In this document: piece after piece, positions 1-10,807 of the stretch | Numbering within the stretch: the first letter of the stretch is position 1 | How the letters are laid out: the number at the start of each line of letters is the position of its first letter | Source of the DNA: Diospyros lotus | Lineage: Eukaryota > Streptophyta > Magnoliopsida > Ericales > Ebenaceae | Assembly (NCBI RefSeq): GCF_014633365.1 | Contig: NC_068340.1 | Span: 23,167,879 to 23,231,878 of the forward strand | Direction of reading: 5' to 3' | Length of the DNA stretch: 64,000 nt | The notes under the pieces: model-generated | The model's database searches: none | What the model was told of the DNA's origin: nothing | The model's input: the letters and a program-made list of their open reading frames with translations, nothing else | Program-made: the position numbers and the translations under genes

Positions 1-155
1 CTTGGTTTCGAATTCTATTCCTGCCATAGATCAAAACATCCTCAAAGTTAGTCAACTCAAATCTAAATCAAAACCATAAAATCTCCACAACCCAAAATAT
101 CCTCTAGATTAATCATTCATACTTAAAAACCATAGATTCTAGCTCTGATACCAAC
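1..155 (-). mobile_element. Internal edge of an LTR retrotransposon (element leaves the window)
   Basis: This is the first stretch of internal sequence after the 5' LTR at 156-2218, read on the minus strand. It holds the primer binding site and then A/T-rich leader with no coding sequence. The gag and pol region would lie outside the window to the left. Confidence 0.75.
141..154 (-). other. Primer binding site (initiator tRNA-Met type)
   Basis: The minus strand reads TTGGTATCAGAGCT one base after the LTR end ...CATTACA. This is the usual plant LTR-retrotransposon site matching the 3' end of initiator tRNA-Met. It fixes the element orientation (minus) and the LTR boundary. Confidence 0.85.
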
Positions 156-2218
156 TGTAATGCCCCACTTTTCCAAATACACAATGATATCAAATATAAG
201 TTAACATCACCTACGGGCGTTATGGAAACCCTTACCAACGGAAGCATTGGATCGAACCTACAAGCTTAACCAAAGCTAAATAAAGAGGGTTTCCACTAGA
301 TTTCCATTACAAGTACAAGAAATGTATACAACCTTCAATACTCCAAAAAAACACAACACTTGACTACAGGTACAATTGTAGGACACCCACACACACACTT
401 CTTATAACCTTGAGTATCCTAGCTGTTATTCACAATGCATCATTCGAAGACTTCCAAAATCCAACAAACAACCCTTACCATGTTCATAATACATAGTAAC
501 CCCGACTTACACCCTTAACAACATAAAAGGTAAATCTAAGCCTTACATAACCCTTGTTTATACAATTGCGATACACAAGTCTCAAATAAATCCAAAGGTT
601 ACATAAGATCCATAGCACATGAACAACATGGAGTTAAACTAAACATCGGCCTCCTCGTAGTCTTTTCTCCTGTTTGTCTCCAGGGTACCTGGCATGCTAA
701 TATACCTGGGACGTTGAATGTCCCAAGGGTATCAAACACCTAAGTTAGATAATGACATCTAAGTGAGTGACTCAGAAAATGAGAGTACATGCGTGCAAAT
801 GCAATAATGCGATTATGAAATCCACCCCTGTGGTAGCAATGCCAAGGTGTTGCAATCACCCCCGCGGTCATCATAGTCACTCCTTGGCTCATCGCAAGAG
901 CACGAGTTCTTCCATGATGTCCCAACAACTAGCCATAGTCACCAACACAAACATGATATATGACAAAGCAGAAGGAATATGCATAGCCAAGGAAAAATAT
1001 GACATGTAAGCCACGAAGGCATGATATGCAATCCATCATCCATACACAAGTGAAGCAACAAATGCTCAAAGTGTCACAAAACATGCAGGAATCACTCACC
1101 TTGATCAGTTACCTTAGGAAGCACGATTTACAACGAGCGGGATGGGTTTTCTTGCAGTTTTTCCTACTGCTTGGCACGAACTTCGAGAAAGACCCAAAAA
1201 TTCTGTTAAGGCTCATTCTCCCTCGACTTTCTCCTTTCTTTTCGACAGCGTTTGCTCTCTCAAACTCCCTTTATTTTTCTCCTTTCTCAGTGCCCAAAAT
1301 GAATAACCCCAAAGCCCTTATTTATAGGAAACTTCGGCGAACCAAATCGGGCCATGTGTCGCGTCATCATTCCATCCATGAGCATCCAATTAAAATATGC
1401 CACGTGTTCCTAGAGATTTGTGCCTCCACATGTTTAATTATATTTTCAAGATTCCCCATCATTATATCCCACATGGTAAATTACATTTTCTACATTTCCC
1501 ATCATTACAACTATATCCCACACGGTTAATTGCATTTTCCACATTTCTCATCATTACACTTCAAATCCTATCTCCAAGTGGCCAATGAATGCTTGCCACA
1601 TGACCTTAGGGATAAGGTTTGGAGACTTTTGCAAACTTGGAAGTTAAGTAACTTTTCCTTAGCCAATCATGCAATGCCACCTCAAAAGGTCATTATGAGT
1701 CATCATGTGACCTTATCTTATCTTCCAAGTGGTCAATGGTTGATTGTCATGTGTAATTGAAGATAAGGTTTCATCATTTCTCCCATGTGCATCCAACCCA
1801 AATGCACCACTCGTCTCTTAATTGAATTTAATAGAGTTTGGAATCCAAAGCTCCATTTGATTTGAATTTGAAATCCATGATACCTTGAAGAGATAATTTT
1901 AAGGTTTCAAGAACTACACATTGGCCCAAACATTTCGGATAATTTGCACTTAGACCCTTGCAACTTGGTCCCCGGGCCATTTTAATTGCACTTTTTGGTC
2001 CCTAAAAAATGGATAAATTACACTCAGCACCCCCAAGATTTTAGGTAAATTAAACTTTTACCCGAACTTCAGTATTTACAATTTTACCACTGATTCAGAA
2101 ACTGAACCTTTGCCTCAAGGCTTTTATAATCCCTTGAAAGGACCTGTTTCCCTAAGTATTAGAACCTAATAACCTTAGGTATTACATCATATTTGAGTTG
2201 AAAATCTGGGATGTTACA
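156..2218 (-). mobile_element. 5' LTR of a Ty3/gypsy-type retrotransposon
   Basis: On the minus strand the LTR starts TGTAACATCCCAGATTTTC and ends GGGGCATTACA, so it has TG...CA ends and is 2063 bp long. The PBS follows directly. The TGTAAC...CCC start is typical of plant Ty3/gypsy LTRs. A consensus-like splice donor AAG|GTGAGT lies at about 1100-1094 on the minus strand. The base after the LTR at 2219 should begin the target duplication (GTACC), but the partner copy is outside the window. Short open frames inside it are not genes. Confidence 0.8.
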
Positions 2219-3607
2219 GTACCCACGAGGATTGGCTAATGATTTCTACTTTAACCACATTTAACTTTAACAAAACACACACAATTAGATGCTATAAATA
2301 GTTGGTTTTATAATAATAATAACTAAATTACTATTAGAAAAAAAAACACAAACACAACTACTTTGGTTTTGGAACTCAAAAGTTGAAGGTACTAGGGTTC
2401 ATGAATCCACCATCGCTCTTGATATGGTTTAATCTTGCACTACTCGAGTTTGCTAGTTCTTGCATTGAGTTGAAAATCGATGATCCTATAACAACCAAAA
2501 GCCTCTCTCGATGGTTAATCAATTCTATGCATATATATGAGATTAATTATCTCTAATCAACCTACGAATATATAAACATGCACTTACCCTTAGTGATCAT
2601 CTCGATACGATTTCACAAAGCATAACGGTATCTCTGCCTATTGTCGGACCTTATGTTGTTTATTACCATGTGCTAATTCGTATTAAATCTCTCAAAAGCA
2701 ATATGAATCACAAACACGTTTTCATGGTGATCAAGCATCAAATGGAATAAGAGTATAATAAACAATCAACCCAAGATACAAGATTACATCAAAAATTAAA
2801 TAATTTGAATTAAACCAACAATGAATGAGGTTTCATCATTCACCCTAGTTATAAAACACCAAGCCTAACAAGATTTCAATCAATGATATAACAATAAAAA
2901 CAAAATTCATGATCTTGAATACAAGAAAGAACATTAAAAAAAAAAAAATACAACCAAAAAATTGAGTTCTTCAAGGTCTCCTTCTTTCTTCTTCGACTTT
3001 TCTTTGTCTCCGTCCAAAAAACCTTCCTCAAATCCTCCAAGAATCAGTCTTTATATAGTGTTTTTTAGGTTTTTAGAGTCATGCACCTTAAAGGAGTCCA
3101 TCCCCATTTGATTTGGAAGGACGGGCTCAGAATAGCCTTTTCGCAAAGCTTTGAGCCCTACTGCGGTCCTTCTGCGGAATGCATTTCGCGACAGGACCGT
3201 GAGCTCCAGCAAGGATGCCTAATCGCGGTTCAACCGCGGAATGCATTTCGCGTTAGGACTGTGAGCTCCATTAACTTCCTTCCACAGCAATCCTACTATG
3301 GAATGCATACCACGTTAAAACCGTGAGCTCTAACAACTTGGCCTCTCAACTCTACAACTTCTATACTTTCATCTCGCCACTTTGTGACTTCCTCAACATC
3401 GACTTCAAATAGATGTCCATCCATGCCTTCCATGTCGGGTTCAGCTCCAATCATGCACTAAAATAATCATTTTTGCTCCAAATATCTTCAAATGAGTTTA
3501 TCACATACATAACCACATATAGAACCAAATTAAGTAGAAATTATGTCCATTAAATGAATAAAAGTTAAGTTTATAAGCCAAAATAAGTGTATAAAAGACA
3601 CTTATCA
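2219..3607 (-). mobile_element. LTR-type fragment, probably Ty3/gypsy
   Basis: The minus strand begins TGATAAGTGTCTTTTATACA at 3607 and stays non-coding to 2219, where the LTR at 156-2218 interrupts it. The abrupt junction with LINE reverse-transcriptase sequence at 3607/3608 supports an inserted element. I found no matching TSD, so the far boundary is unknown and the class is inferred only from the end sequence. Confidence 0.5.
3170..3345. repeat. Three imperfect tandem copies of a ~63-bp unit
   Basis: The core GGAATGCAT recurs at about 3175, 3238 and 3300. Each core is followed about 20 bases later by a variant of ACCGTGAGCTC. The third copy is the most diverged. The array lies inside the LTR-type fragment 2219-3607. 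Confidence 0.75.
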
Positions 3608-4576
3608 ATACTATGGCTCACAATACCATGCAAGACCTGCATTACAAGAATGAAAAGATAAGGGGAAAGAGGATCCCATTGTCTAAGGCCTCGACCCTCG
3701 GAAAAAACCCGTCTAACTACCAATTAATCTTAATTGAATATTGAGGAGTCATAACGCACTTATGGAACCAGGTATAAAATTGCGAAGGGAAATCCATTAA
3801 CCTAAGAACCATTAAAAGGAAATCCCATTCCACTGTATCATACGCTTTAGCTAAATCCACCTTCATCGCACAACGAGGAGCCCCTTATGCAGATGACATT
3901 GACAAACTAACTCTTGGGCCAGCAGAACATCATCTCCAATAGACCGCCTTGGCACGAAAGCCACCTGAGCCTCATTAACTAAGCCAAAAAGCACCAGCTT
4001 AATTCTATTGGTCAGAATCTTGGTAATGACTGTATACAAGACATTACAATAAAAGATAGGATGAAACTACGATGGCAATTCAGGGTGAGGGACCATGGGA
4101 ATGAGACTGATGATAGTCGCATTCATTTGCTTCAATAGAAGACCCGTGCCAAAAAAAACCACGAATCACCTCCACCATATCGGGGCCTCCACCATATCCG
4201 GCCTGGGGACTTTGTCATCCCCCATACTAAAGAGGGCTCTCTTAACTTCTTTAGTTGAAATCTCGGTGTTAATCCCACCCCATTAGTCTTGAGACATGAG
4301 CCTCTCAATAAAAGGGGCAACATCCTCAAGGTGCAAAGGAGCTGAACTCGTACTTTGACCTAGAAGATTCTGGAAATAAGAAACTATAATACTCGCAACC
4401 TCCTCTTTGGAATCTGTATCTGTGCCATCCTCTCTTTGGAGGCTGATGATGCGGTGCTGATTCCTTCGAGTCTGCATAAACTGGAAGAAATAACAGGTAT
4501 AACGATCCCCTTTCGTAGACCACTTGATCCTAGCACGGAGGCAAAAAAAATCATATTCTTGCGTAAGGCCTGTCAT
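3608..4576 (-). pseudogene. LINE (L1-type) reverse transcriptase, 5' part, decayed
   Basis: The minus strand carries RT landmarks: a frame with ITKILTNRIKLVLFGLVNEA, then FVPRRSIGDDVLLAQELV, then MKVDLAKAYDTVEWDFL at about 3870-3820, then GLRQWDPLSPYLFILVMQVL at about 3690-3630. These correspond to the early RT blocks of plant L1-like elements. In the last, the usual GLRQGDPLSP has Trp for Gly. The frame is broken by a TGA, at least one TAG and frame changes. The sequence stops at 3608, before the catalytic FADD block, where another element begins. The element cannot be active. Confidence 0.85.
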
Positions 4577-4603
4577 ATATTCCTTAGTTAATTTAAGTTC
4601 TTG

Positions 4604-5590
4604 TTAGTTGAGAATAGGGTTCTGGGGGTTATCATGCACAGCTTGCTGAAGGCTACGTAATCTATCACGAAGATCCAAGACGTTATCTGAGACATGACCA
4701 CTAGAACGATTGAGGGTCTTCATTGCATCTTTAACCACTTTTATCTTATTCACTACCCTAAACATAAAACCCCCATTCGCCTGGATGCTCCAGCTAGCAG
4801 CCAACTTATCCAAAAAGAGAGGATGATTTGTAAGATGATTCATAAACCTAAAAGGACTCCCAAAATTATGAAGATTTCCTAATAAGAATACCACCATGGC
4901 GCTATGATCAGAAATCCCTGGTTGCAAGAAAGTAGCCTTGCTCTCTGAATATCGAGCAAGCCAGTCATCATTAACCAGGGCTCTATCTAATTTTCTAAAA
5001 ACACAAGCCTCCCTGGACCTCTTATTGTTCCAGGTCAATTTTGGCCCACTGAAGACCAAATCTTGAATTGAAACAAAGGAAATAAAATCATTAAATCTAT
5101 GCATCCCCAAAGACGTATAGGTGTTACCACCTCTCATCTAATAGTTGTTGCAATATACATTGAAATCACCTAAGATGAGCCAAGGATCATTGACTATCAA
5201 CATCCTTACTCCCCTAAGAGAGTTCCACAAACAAGGTTGATCCATTTCCTAATTTCTAACATAAATGTAAGAAAGGAAAAATGGAGTGCTAATCCCTAGA
5301 CCCATAACTCTCACATGAAAGAACTGCTCAGATCTGTTCAGGAGAACCAGGTTAATAATAGACAGATCATAACCTATCCAAATACTGCCCAATTCACAGA
5401 TGTTATAATTTAATTCCCAATTCCGGAAAGGCAAAATAAGATGGGAAATCTCCCCATCCCACCTTTCATGAACACGTGTCTCTAAAATGGCCACAATAGA
5501 CACTTTATAATTGGAAATAAGCGACCTCATCTCCCACTGCTTAGGGGCCTGATTTAGCCCCCTCAGGTTCCAAGTAGCGATCTGCATCAT
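4604..5590 (-). pseudogene. LINE (L1-type) APE-like endonuclease domain, broken
   Basis: The domain starts MMQIATWNLRGLNQAPKQWE at 5590, the typical N-terminus of the endonuclease/exonuclease/phosphatase fold of plant LINEs. ILETRVHERW follows. Downstream come LTWNNKRSREACVFRKLDRA and GISDHSAMVV, with the SDH motif expected near the domain's C-terminus. In life this enzyme nicks target DNA to prime reverse transcription. The frame is interrupted around 5140-5249 by stops. It lies between ORF1 upstream and RT downstream, in the order expected for an L1 element. Confidence 0.88.
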
Positions 5591-5599
5591 TAATTTCTC

Positions 5600-6889
5600 T
5601 AGGGGATTGGGTCCAAGATCATTGATCCTCTATGTTTTTCCTCACTCTTATTCTTCTTATTCCTCTCCCTTTTCGCTTTAGCTTTGGTCCTAGTCGAGAC
5701 TTCTTCTAAACTTGTACTCATCACCCTATCGAATTCCGAATCATCCCTCTCATTTCCTTTCATGATTATAAGAAACCTCATGATCCCCTCTGTCCTTGTT
5801 ATCATTCTCTTCAATATTTAGATCCTCCAACTGCATAGGAAAGTGGGTATTTTGATCCATTTTTGATAAAGGAAAAAATCTATTAGAAATTATCGCATCA
5901 ATATCTTTAGGGTTATAGTTTATAGAATTCAATAAACACATATGATTAGTTTCATGCTCTTCGATGCTAGAAGATAACCCTACATCCTTGCCCTAGAAAT
6001 TACCGCTTCCTTCCCCTTTTTCTTTTACACCATTATGAATCCCTCTTCTTGATCCCTAGTGCCTCGAGTCTCTACACCTTTAGGGTCAGGTGTAGGTTGC
6101 AACGAGCATCATAAATTTGGGTGCCCAAAATCCTAACAATGAGAACAGATCGATGGTATCCATTAATACTCAACCGAAAGCCTGGAGATACGACAATCCC
6201 TAGTAACTTCATCAAGACCCTGATCAATATCAATGTGCTTTGGAAATCTAGAGGAGACATTAACTTCAACACAAACCCTGGCATATCCCAATCTCGATCT
6301 ATCTTATGTCATGGGGTTTTCATGGAGAGGTCTCCTTATCTGGTTTTTCATTACCAAAATACCTTTCAACGACCATCCTTTTACAGGTGGGTTATGAATC
6401 TTTACCCAGAGGGGAATCGAAGAGTGAGATTCTTTGGCTAAATTCATTCCCGCCTCCCAACATTTTAAAATAAATGGCCTGTCCGCAAAATGATACAGAC
6501 CCACATATAGAATTCTTAACATACTTTCTTGGGAATCAAATCAAAAAAAGAAAAGACCGTAATTATTAAAAAGAACTTCAAGAAGCCTATGTCATTTCCA
6601 CAAATGCCTGGCAATATTCTGGACTACCGGGAAAGGTAGCCTCTTCTTCTCAAAATATCCCACTAGAGTATTGCTCCAATATTTTAGCATTCATCAATAA
6701 CTTCACTAGGTAATTTAACTAAAGGAATATCAGAAGACGTACCTAATCGTGGAAAATATTCCAATCATGTAGGAACATGTTGATCTTGTGTTTCGATGAC
6801 ATCTGCCCAAGATTTAATGGGTTGCACAAGAGGCCTTGATTGGCTCTTAATTATTATTTGGTCTCTGTTGGTAGTAATAAACAAGTTGA
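5600..6889 (-). pseudogene. LINE ORF1-like protein (DUF4283 plus CCHC knuckle), fragmented
   Basis: The minus-strand frames include SWADVIE, LPSEVIDE, then MLRILYVGLYHFADRPFILK and WEAGMNLAKESHSSIPLWVK at about 6520-6390. That block is the DUF4283 signature of plant L1 ORF1 nucleic-acid-binding proteins. Further on, at about 6260-6110 and in another frame, is the zf-CCHC_4 context (a VEYQWIP-like stretch followed by a Cys/His cluster ending FGHPNL). The rest is charged and low complexity. Several frameshifts and stops make it a relic. Its 5' end abuts the LTR that begins at 6894. Confidence 0.75.
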
Positions 6890-6893
6890 TAAG

Positions 6894-8640
6894 TGTAACA
6901 ACCCGCCTTCCCAGGGCGTTAGGTTATGTAAGATTCCGGGGATATAATTTTTTTTTCAAATTGAAACCCATCACAAAAATCATTCCCCGAAGATCCCGTT
7001 ACACCTTCTTAGTATATCAACTATAAACCATTAATAAACTAAGACAAGTAAATCACCTCAAATGTGAAAGTTAGATCGAAACCTCAATATAACAAAATCG
7101 AAACCACTTTATTCATATCATAAAGCTAAACCAGCGTTTTTACATGACATCATCAAAAATTAACAACATAATTGAAAACGACATATAGTAAACTATCCAC
7201 TAATCGCTGTCACTCCTTGGCAATCCCTTTCCCTTTCGCACCGCTGCCTTCACCTGAAACATTTGAATATTCCAAGGATAAAGTCCATATATTAGATGAT
7301 GAATCATCTAAGTGAGAGTTCAAAACACATTTTCATGAATGTATGGAAGACATGAAGTAAAGTAACACAACCCGGTAAGCCCTAGCCCAAAAGAATCCCA
7401 AAGCACTTAACCCTACCATGGGGAAAGAGCAATCTCTCTGAAAGCTATGCCACCATTCTGACACATCGACACGACACGATTCTAACTTAAAAGGGGCAAG
7501 GTTAACGCATCTTCACAACATCTCGGGAACAATCGTTACCAACTCCTTGCCTAGGAGGGTCACATCAACGTAGGAACCCGACTCACCACATTTATATTGG
7601 AGATTACGTTCCTACTCTAAGAATCCAGGAACCACTACACAATCCCAATTCAAAACCCATATGGTCCACCCAATCATCCTAGTGTAACTTTCTGGATCAA
7701 ATGGCCCGGCACAAAAACCAAGGCAGTTATCCCGACATGCACACCAAAACAAGATACCCCTATTATTCCGTCACGCCCTTGAAGAATTATGGTTACACTA
7801 TCCAGACAACATTTTAGGCTGACATACCATATGAACAACACAAATCGCAAGACTATGCCACATTTCAACACTCAATGCATCATATAAGCAACATTTTATA
7901 AAATGTAATGCACAAGTTCAAAACATTTAGGGACGAACCTCCCTCACAAACCAACCGTCACCGGTTACCGTTTGCATGCAACCGTTTTGCATAAAACCAC
8001 AACACATTTAGGTAACACCAATACCAAGTTTTAGGGTGGAAACACCCACAATAAACAAGTTTGGGGGAGAACCACTCACCTTGAACGTATTCAGTATGCC
8101 TCGATCCTTGTGTACTACCTCGATTTGAGTGCCAAGTCACAAACACTCGAATTTATACCCAACCTCAAGCCATGATACTCCCTAAACATCATATTTAATT
8201 AAAGGAGTATTAAAATCCATTTTTCTTCAATTTTTCATAATTTTCTCTATTTTTCTCCTAATTTTCACCTCGATAATTCAAAAATAATTAAATAATTAAA
8301 GATAAAAATTAAATTAATATTTGTGGCGGTTTTGAAAAACTATTAGTAAATTTTAAAAATAATTAAATAATTAAAAATAAAATTTATTAAAAAATTTAAT
8401 TTTATAAAAAAAAACATAGAGCAAAATTTTAATAATTTTAAAATGAAATTTTAAAAAATATATATAAAATCTTCTTTTATTTTTTAATCAATTAATTTAT
8501 TTAGTTTAATCCAAATAATTTATTTAAAAATTATTCCATTATCCTTTTAAAAAATAATCCACTAATTTATGTTTTTTAATTTATATTAAAAAAATATAGA
8601 ATATAATTCTAAAAAATGGGATTATTTTAGTATATAATTT
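6894..8640 (-). mobile_element. Ty3/gypsy-type LTR fragment (minus orientation), breaks into A/T-rich DNA
   Basis: The forward strand starts TGTAACAACCCGCC at 6894, which is the 3' end of an LTR read on the minus strand. The layout resembles the LTR at 156-2218 and includes the same splice-donor-like AAG|GTGAGT, here at about 8080-8074. No PBS is present to the left, so it is either a solo LTR or a fragment. The other boundary fades into an A/T-rich stretch (8200-8640) and I cannot place it. No genes were seen. Confidence 0.5.
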
Positions 8641-9165
8641 ATATGCGCGAATATATAATAAGGAGGCTTCACAAATCAGATGATTTCACACACACGCGCG
8701 CCGGGAGGTTGCGGGTTCGAATCCAATGAGGGAGAGAAACTAGAAAATCAAATTTCCAGCATGACCACATGGCGCACGGACATGCGACCATGTGGCGCAT
8801 AGGGGTAAGGCACGCAACCTGAGCGCTTGTGCGTTGGTGCAGTAAATAGTGGCGGTTTTGAAACCGTCGTTAAAATTCAAAAATTTTTGATTTTTTTACA
8901 TATTTAATATTTTGCGATTTTTTTGCGACAATTTCGAAATCGTCGCTAAATATTTTAAAAACCACCCCTAAATCACTTAGTTTGCGGCGATTCCTAAACT
9001 GTCGCAAAAAATAGCGTTTAGCGGTGGTTATTCCAACAATTGCTAAAAATCGCCACCAAAATGCTTTGTGACATCTGATATAAAAACCGCCACTAAATTA
9101 CTTTAACCGTTGCAAAATGCAAAAAAATCGCCCCAAAATGCAAAAAAAAAACCACCTCTAAATTC
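8640..9165. mobile_element. CACTA-like subterminal repeat block with a pol III B-box-like motif
   Basis: From about 8845 to 9130 short units like GTGGCGGTTTT, GAAACCGTCG, AACCGCCACTAAA and GCGACAATTTCGAAATCGTC recur on both strands. Such inverted short motifs are typical of the subterminal regions of En/Spm (CACTA) elements. At about 8706-8717 lies GGTTCGAATCC, a match to the tRNA B box, but no tRNA fold could be drawn around it. No CACTA terminus was found here, so the block is a fragment. Confidence 0.5.
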
Positions 9166-9400
9166 TCTCTCATGGCTTCTTCATTTTCTTCTTTGTTCTT
9201 TCTTTATTTGCATCTTCTTCTTCCTCTATTTTTTTGCTTGCTTGGAGCTTCAAGGAATAAGGATTTTAGTTTTAATGGAAGGCTTCTTTTCTTCTTTGGT
9301 TTTCATTAACAAGGCAAGTTCCTCTTGCACTCTTTTTATATTGTGTAAGCTTTCCCTTTCTCTTGGTTGGAATGTCAAAATATGTCTTGTTATTCATATC
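9166..9400. repeat. Segment A of an inverted dispersed repeat, left copy
   Basis: 9166-9400 matches the reverse complement of about 37383-37610, with a shared open-frame appearance such as FACLELQG and GWNVKICLV. In this left copy the segment is split from its continuation (10803-10880) by the solo LTR. The right copy is uninterrupted, so it shows the pre-insertion state. It is non-coding repeat, probably part of a Ty3-type LTR. Confidence 0.7.
9396..9400. repeat. Target-site duplication ATATC, left copy
   Basis: ATATC sits immediately before the LTR start TGATATTTTA at 9401. It is repeated immediately after the LTR end at 10803-10807. Confidence 0.85.
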
Positions 9401-10802
9401 TGATATTTTACTCTTGAGTAATAAAATGGTTTTGATAATGACTATATGAAAATTAATTTCTACTATGTGAATGAGAAAATGAATTGTTAGTATATAAGTT
9501 TTGAAGCAAGATATGAAAATCAATTTCTACTATGTGAATGAGAAAATGAATTTTTAGTATATAAGTTTTGAAGCAAGATATGAAAACTTATAGAAGAAAT
9601 ATTGAGTATGGTTGAGAGTGATTTGTTTCAAAATATACTTTTGATAATCTCAACTTGCTTGTTGAGAGTGATTTGTTTCAAAATATACTTTTGATAATCT
9701 CAACTTACTTTCAAAATAATCAAAATGAGGATTCAAAAGAATCAAATGAGGATTTGATAAATTTTCAATCTTTTCAAAAGGATAGTCAACTATGTTTTTC
9801 AATCTGTTGACTATGCCTGAAAATAGTCGACTATTCTGTTTGATCTGTCGACTATTCAAGGCATCTGTCGACTATTTTTGCACCTATCGACTATCGAGTA
9901 AGGATAGTCGACTATGGCTTTTCATCTGTCGACTATTTTTGTTCATAAGTTTCAAAATTTTCTTCACATTTTTGCATCTGTCGACTATTGGAATGTGTCT
10001 GTCGACTATTGAAAATTTGTGTTATAAGATAGTCGACTATTCGTTTTGTCTGTCGACTATTTCTTGCTTTACATGTAAAAATAGTCAACTAATCCTTTTC
10101 TCTGTCGACTATTGTGTTTCACAGAATTTTATAATGGCTAGTTTTTCAACTCCAACGGTCACAAAAACGACTAGTTTCTTCTTCAATCTTTATGGATGCT
10201 TATATATACAACTCATGGATGATCAAGGAGAGGCCAATGGACGGAAACAAGATGATCTAAATATTACAAATCATTTTACTCGTGCTTACAGTGTTCTCTG
10301 TGCTTTCATTGTTATATTTTTTTATGCAAGGCTTTGTTCTATCATTGTAAATCTATTCTTAAGCCTAGTTTTCATTGTGAGAGAACTTGTAACTAAGAGT
10401 GTTAACTCTTAGCTTCTCTCTTTCATTTGTATCGTTGTTATTTTCCTAGCTTGTGTAGCTAGAGGGCCCATTTGAGTGGGAGGTTGTAATTCCTAGTCTC
10501 GGACTAGAGAACCTACTCGGGTTGAGTAGGGGGTTGATAGTGGATGGTTTGAAAAATCCTTAGTGAGGAGCTAAGGTAGTGGATTAGGCTTGGGTTAAGC
10601 CGAACCACTATAAATCTTTGTGTTCTCTCTTGCTTATGTTTCTTTTTATTTGTTTATCACTACTAGCATTTCATTATCCTCACGTGCATTGAGTTTTTTA
10701 TTGTCAATCAAAAGGATTTCAAAGTTCTATCAATTAAGTTTTTTTAAAATAACCAATTCACCCCCCCTCTTGGTGTGTGCCATAGAACCTACTGTTCTAA
10801 CA
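9401..10802 (-). mobile_element. Solo LTR, copia-like, with TAGTCGACTA motif array
   Basis: The LTR is 1402 bp, with TG...CA ends and 5-bp ATATC duplications on both sides. Read on the minus strand it begins TGTTAGAACAGTAGG and soon contains the CACACCAAGAGGGGGG stretch common in plant copia LTRs. No internal retrotransposon sequence is attached, so it is a solo LTR left by unequal recombination. Between 9783 and 10115 about 14 variants of TAGTCGACTAT or CTGTCGACTAT occur. The open frame 9792-10412 is a product of this array, not a gene. A close relative in opposite orientation lies at 35907-37199. Confidence 0.9.
9783..10115. repeat. Dense array of GTCGACTAT-type palindromic motifs
   Basis: About 14 copies of the palindromic core AGTCGACT, or the variants TGTCGACT, AGTCAACT and TATCGACT, are spaced roughly 15-50 bp apart within the solo LTR. 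Intervening sequence is not conserved. The same array occurs in the relative at about 36585-36950. Confidence 0.85.
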
Positions 10803-10807
10803 ATATC

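Noticed and set aside
8700..8760. Candidate tRNA gene around GGTTCGAATCC
   Set aside because: No acceptor stem, D arm or anticodon arm can be drawn at the right distances.
9783..10115. CRISPR-like pattern of short repeats with variable spacers
   Set aside because: The repeat core is only about 10 bp, the spacing is irregular, and the array lies inside a TSD-flanked LTR in plant DNA. It is a motif array, not CRISPR.
9792..10412. 206-codon open frame
   Set aside because: It is the translated TAGTCGACTA array of the solo LTR; no domain and no conservation expected at protein level.
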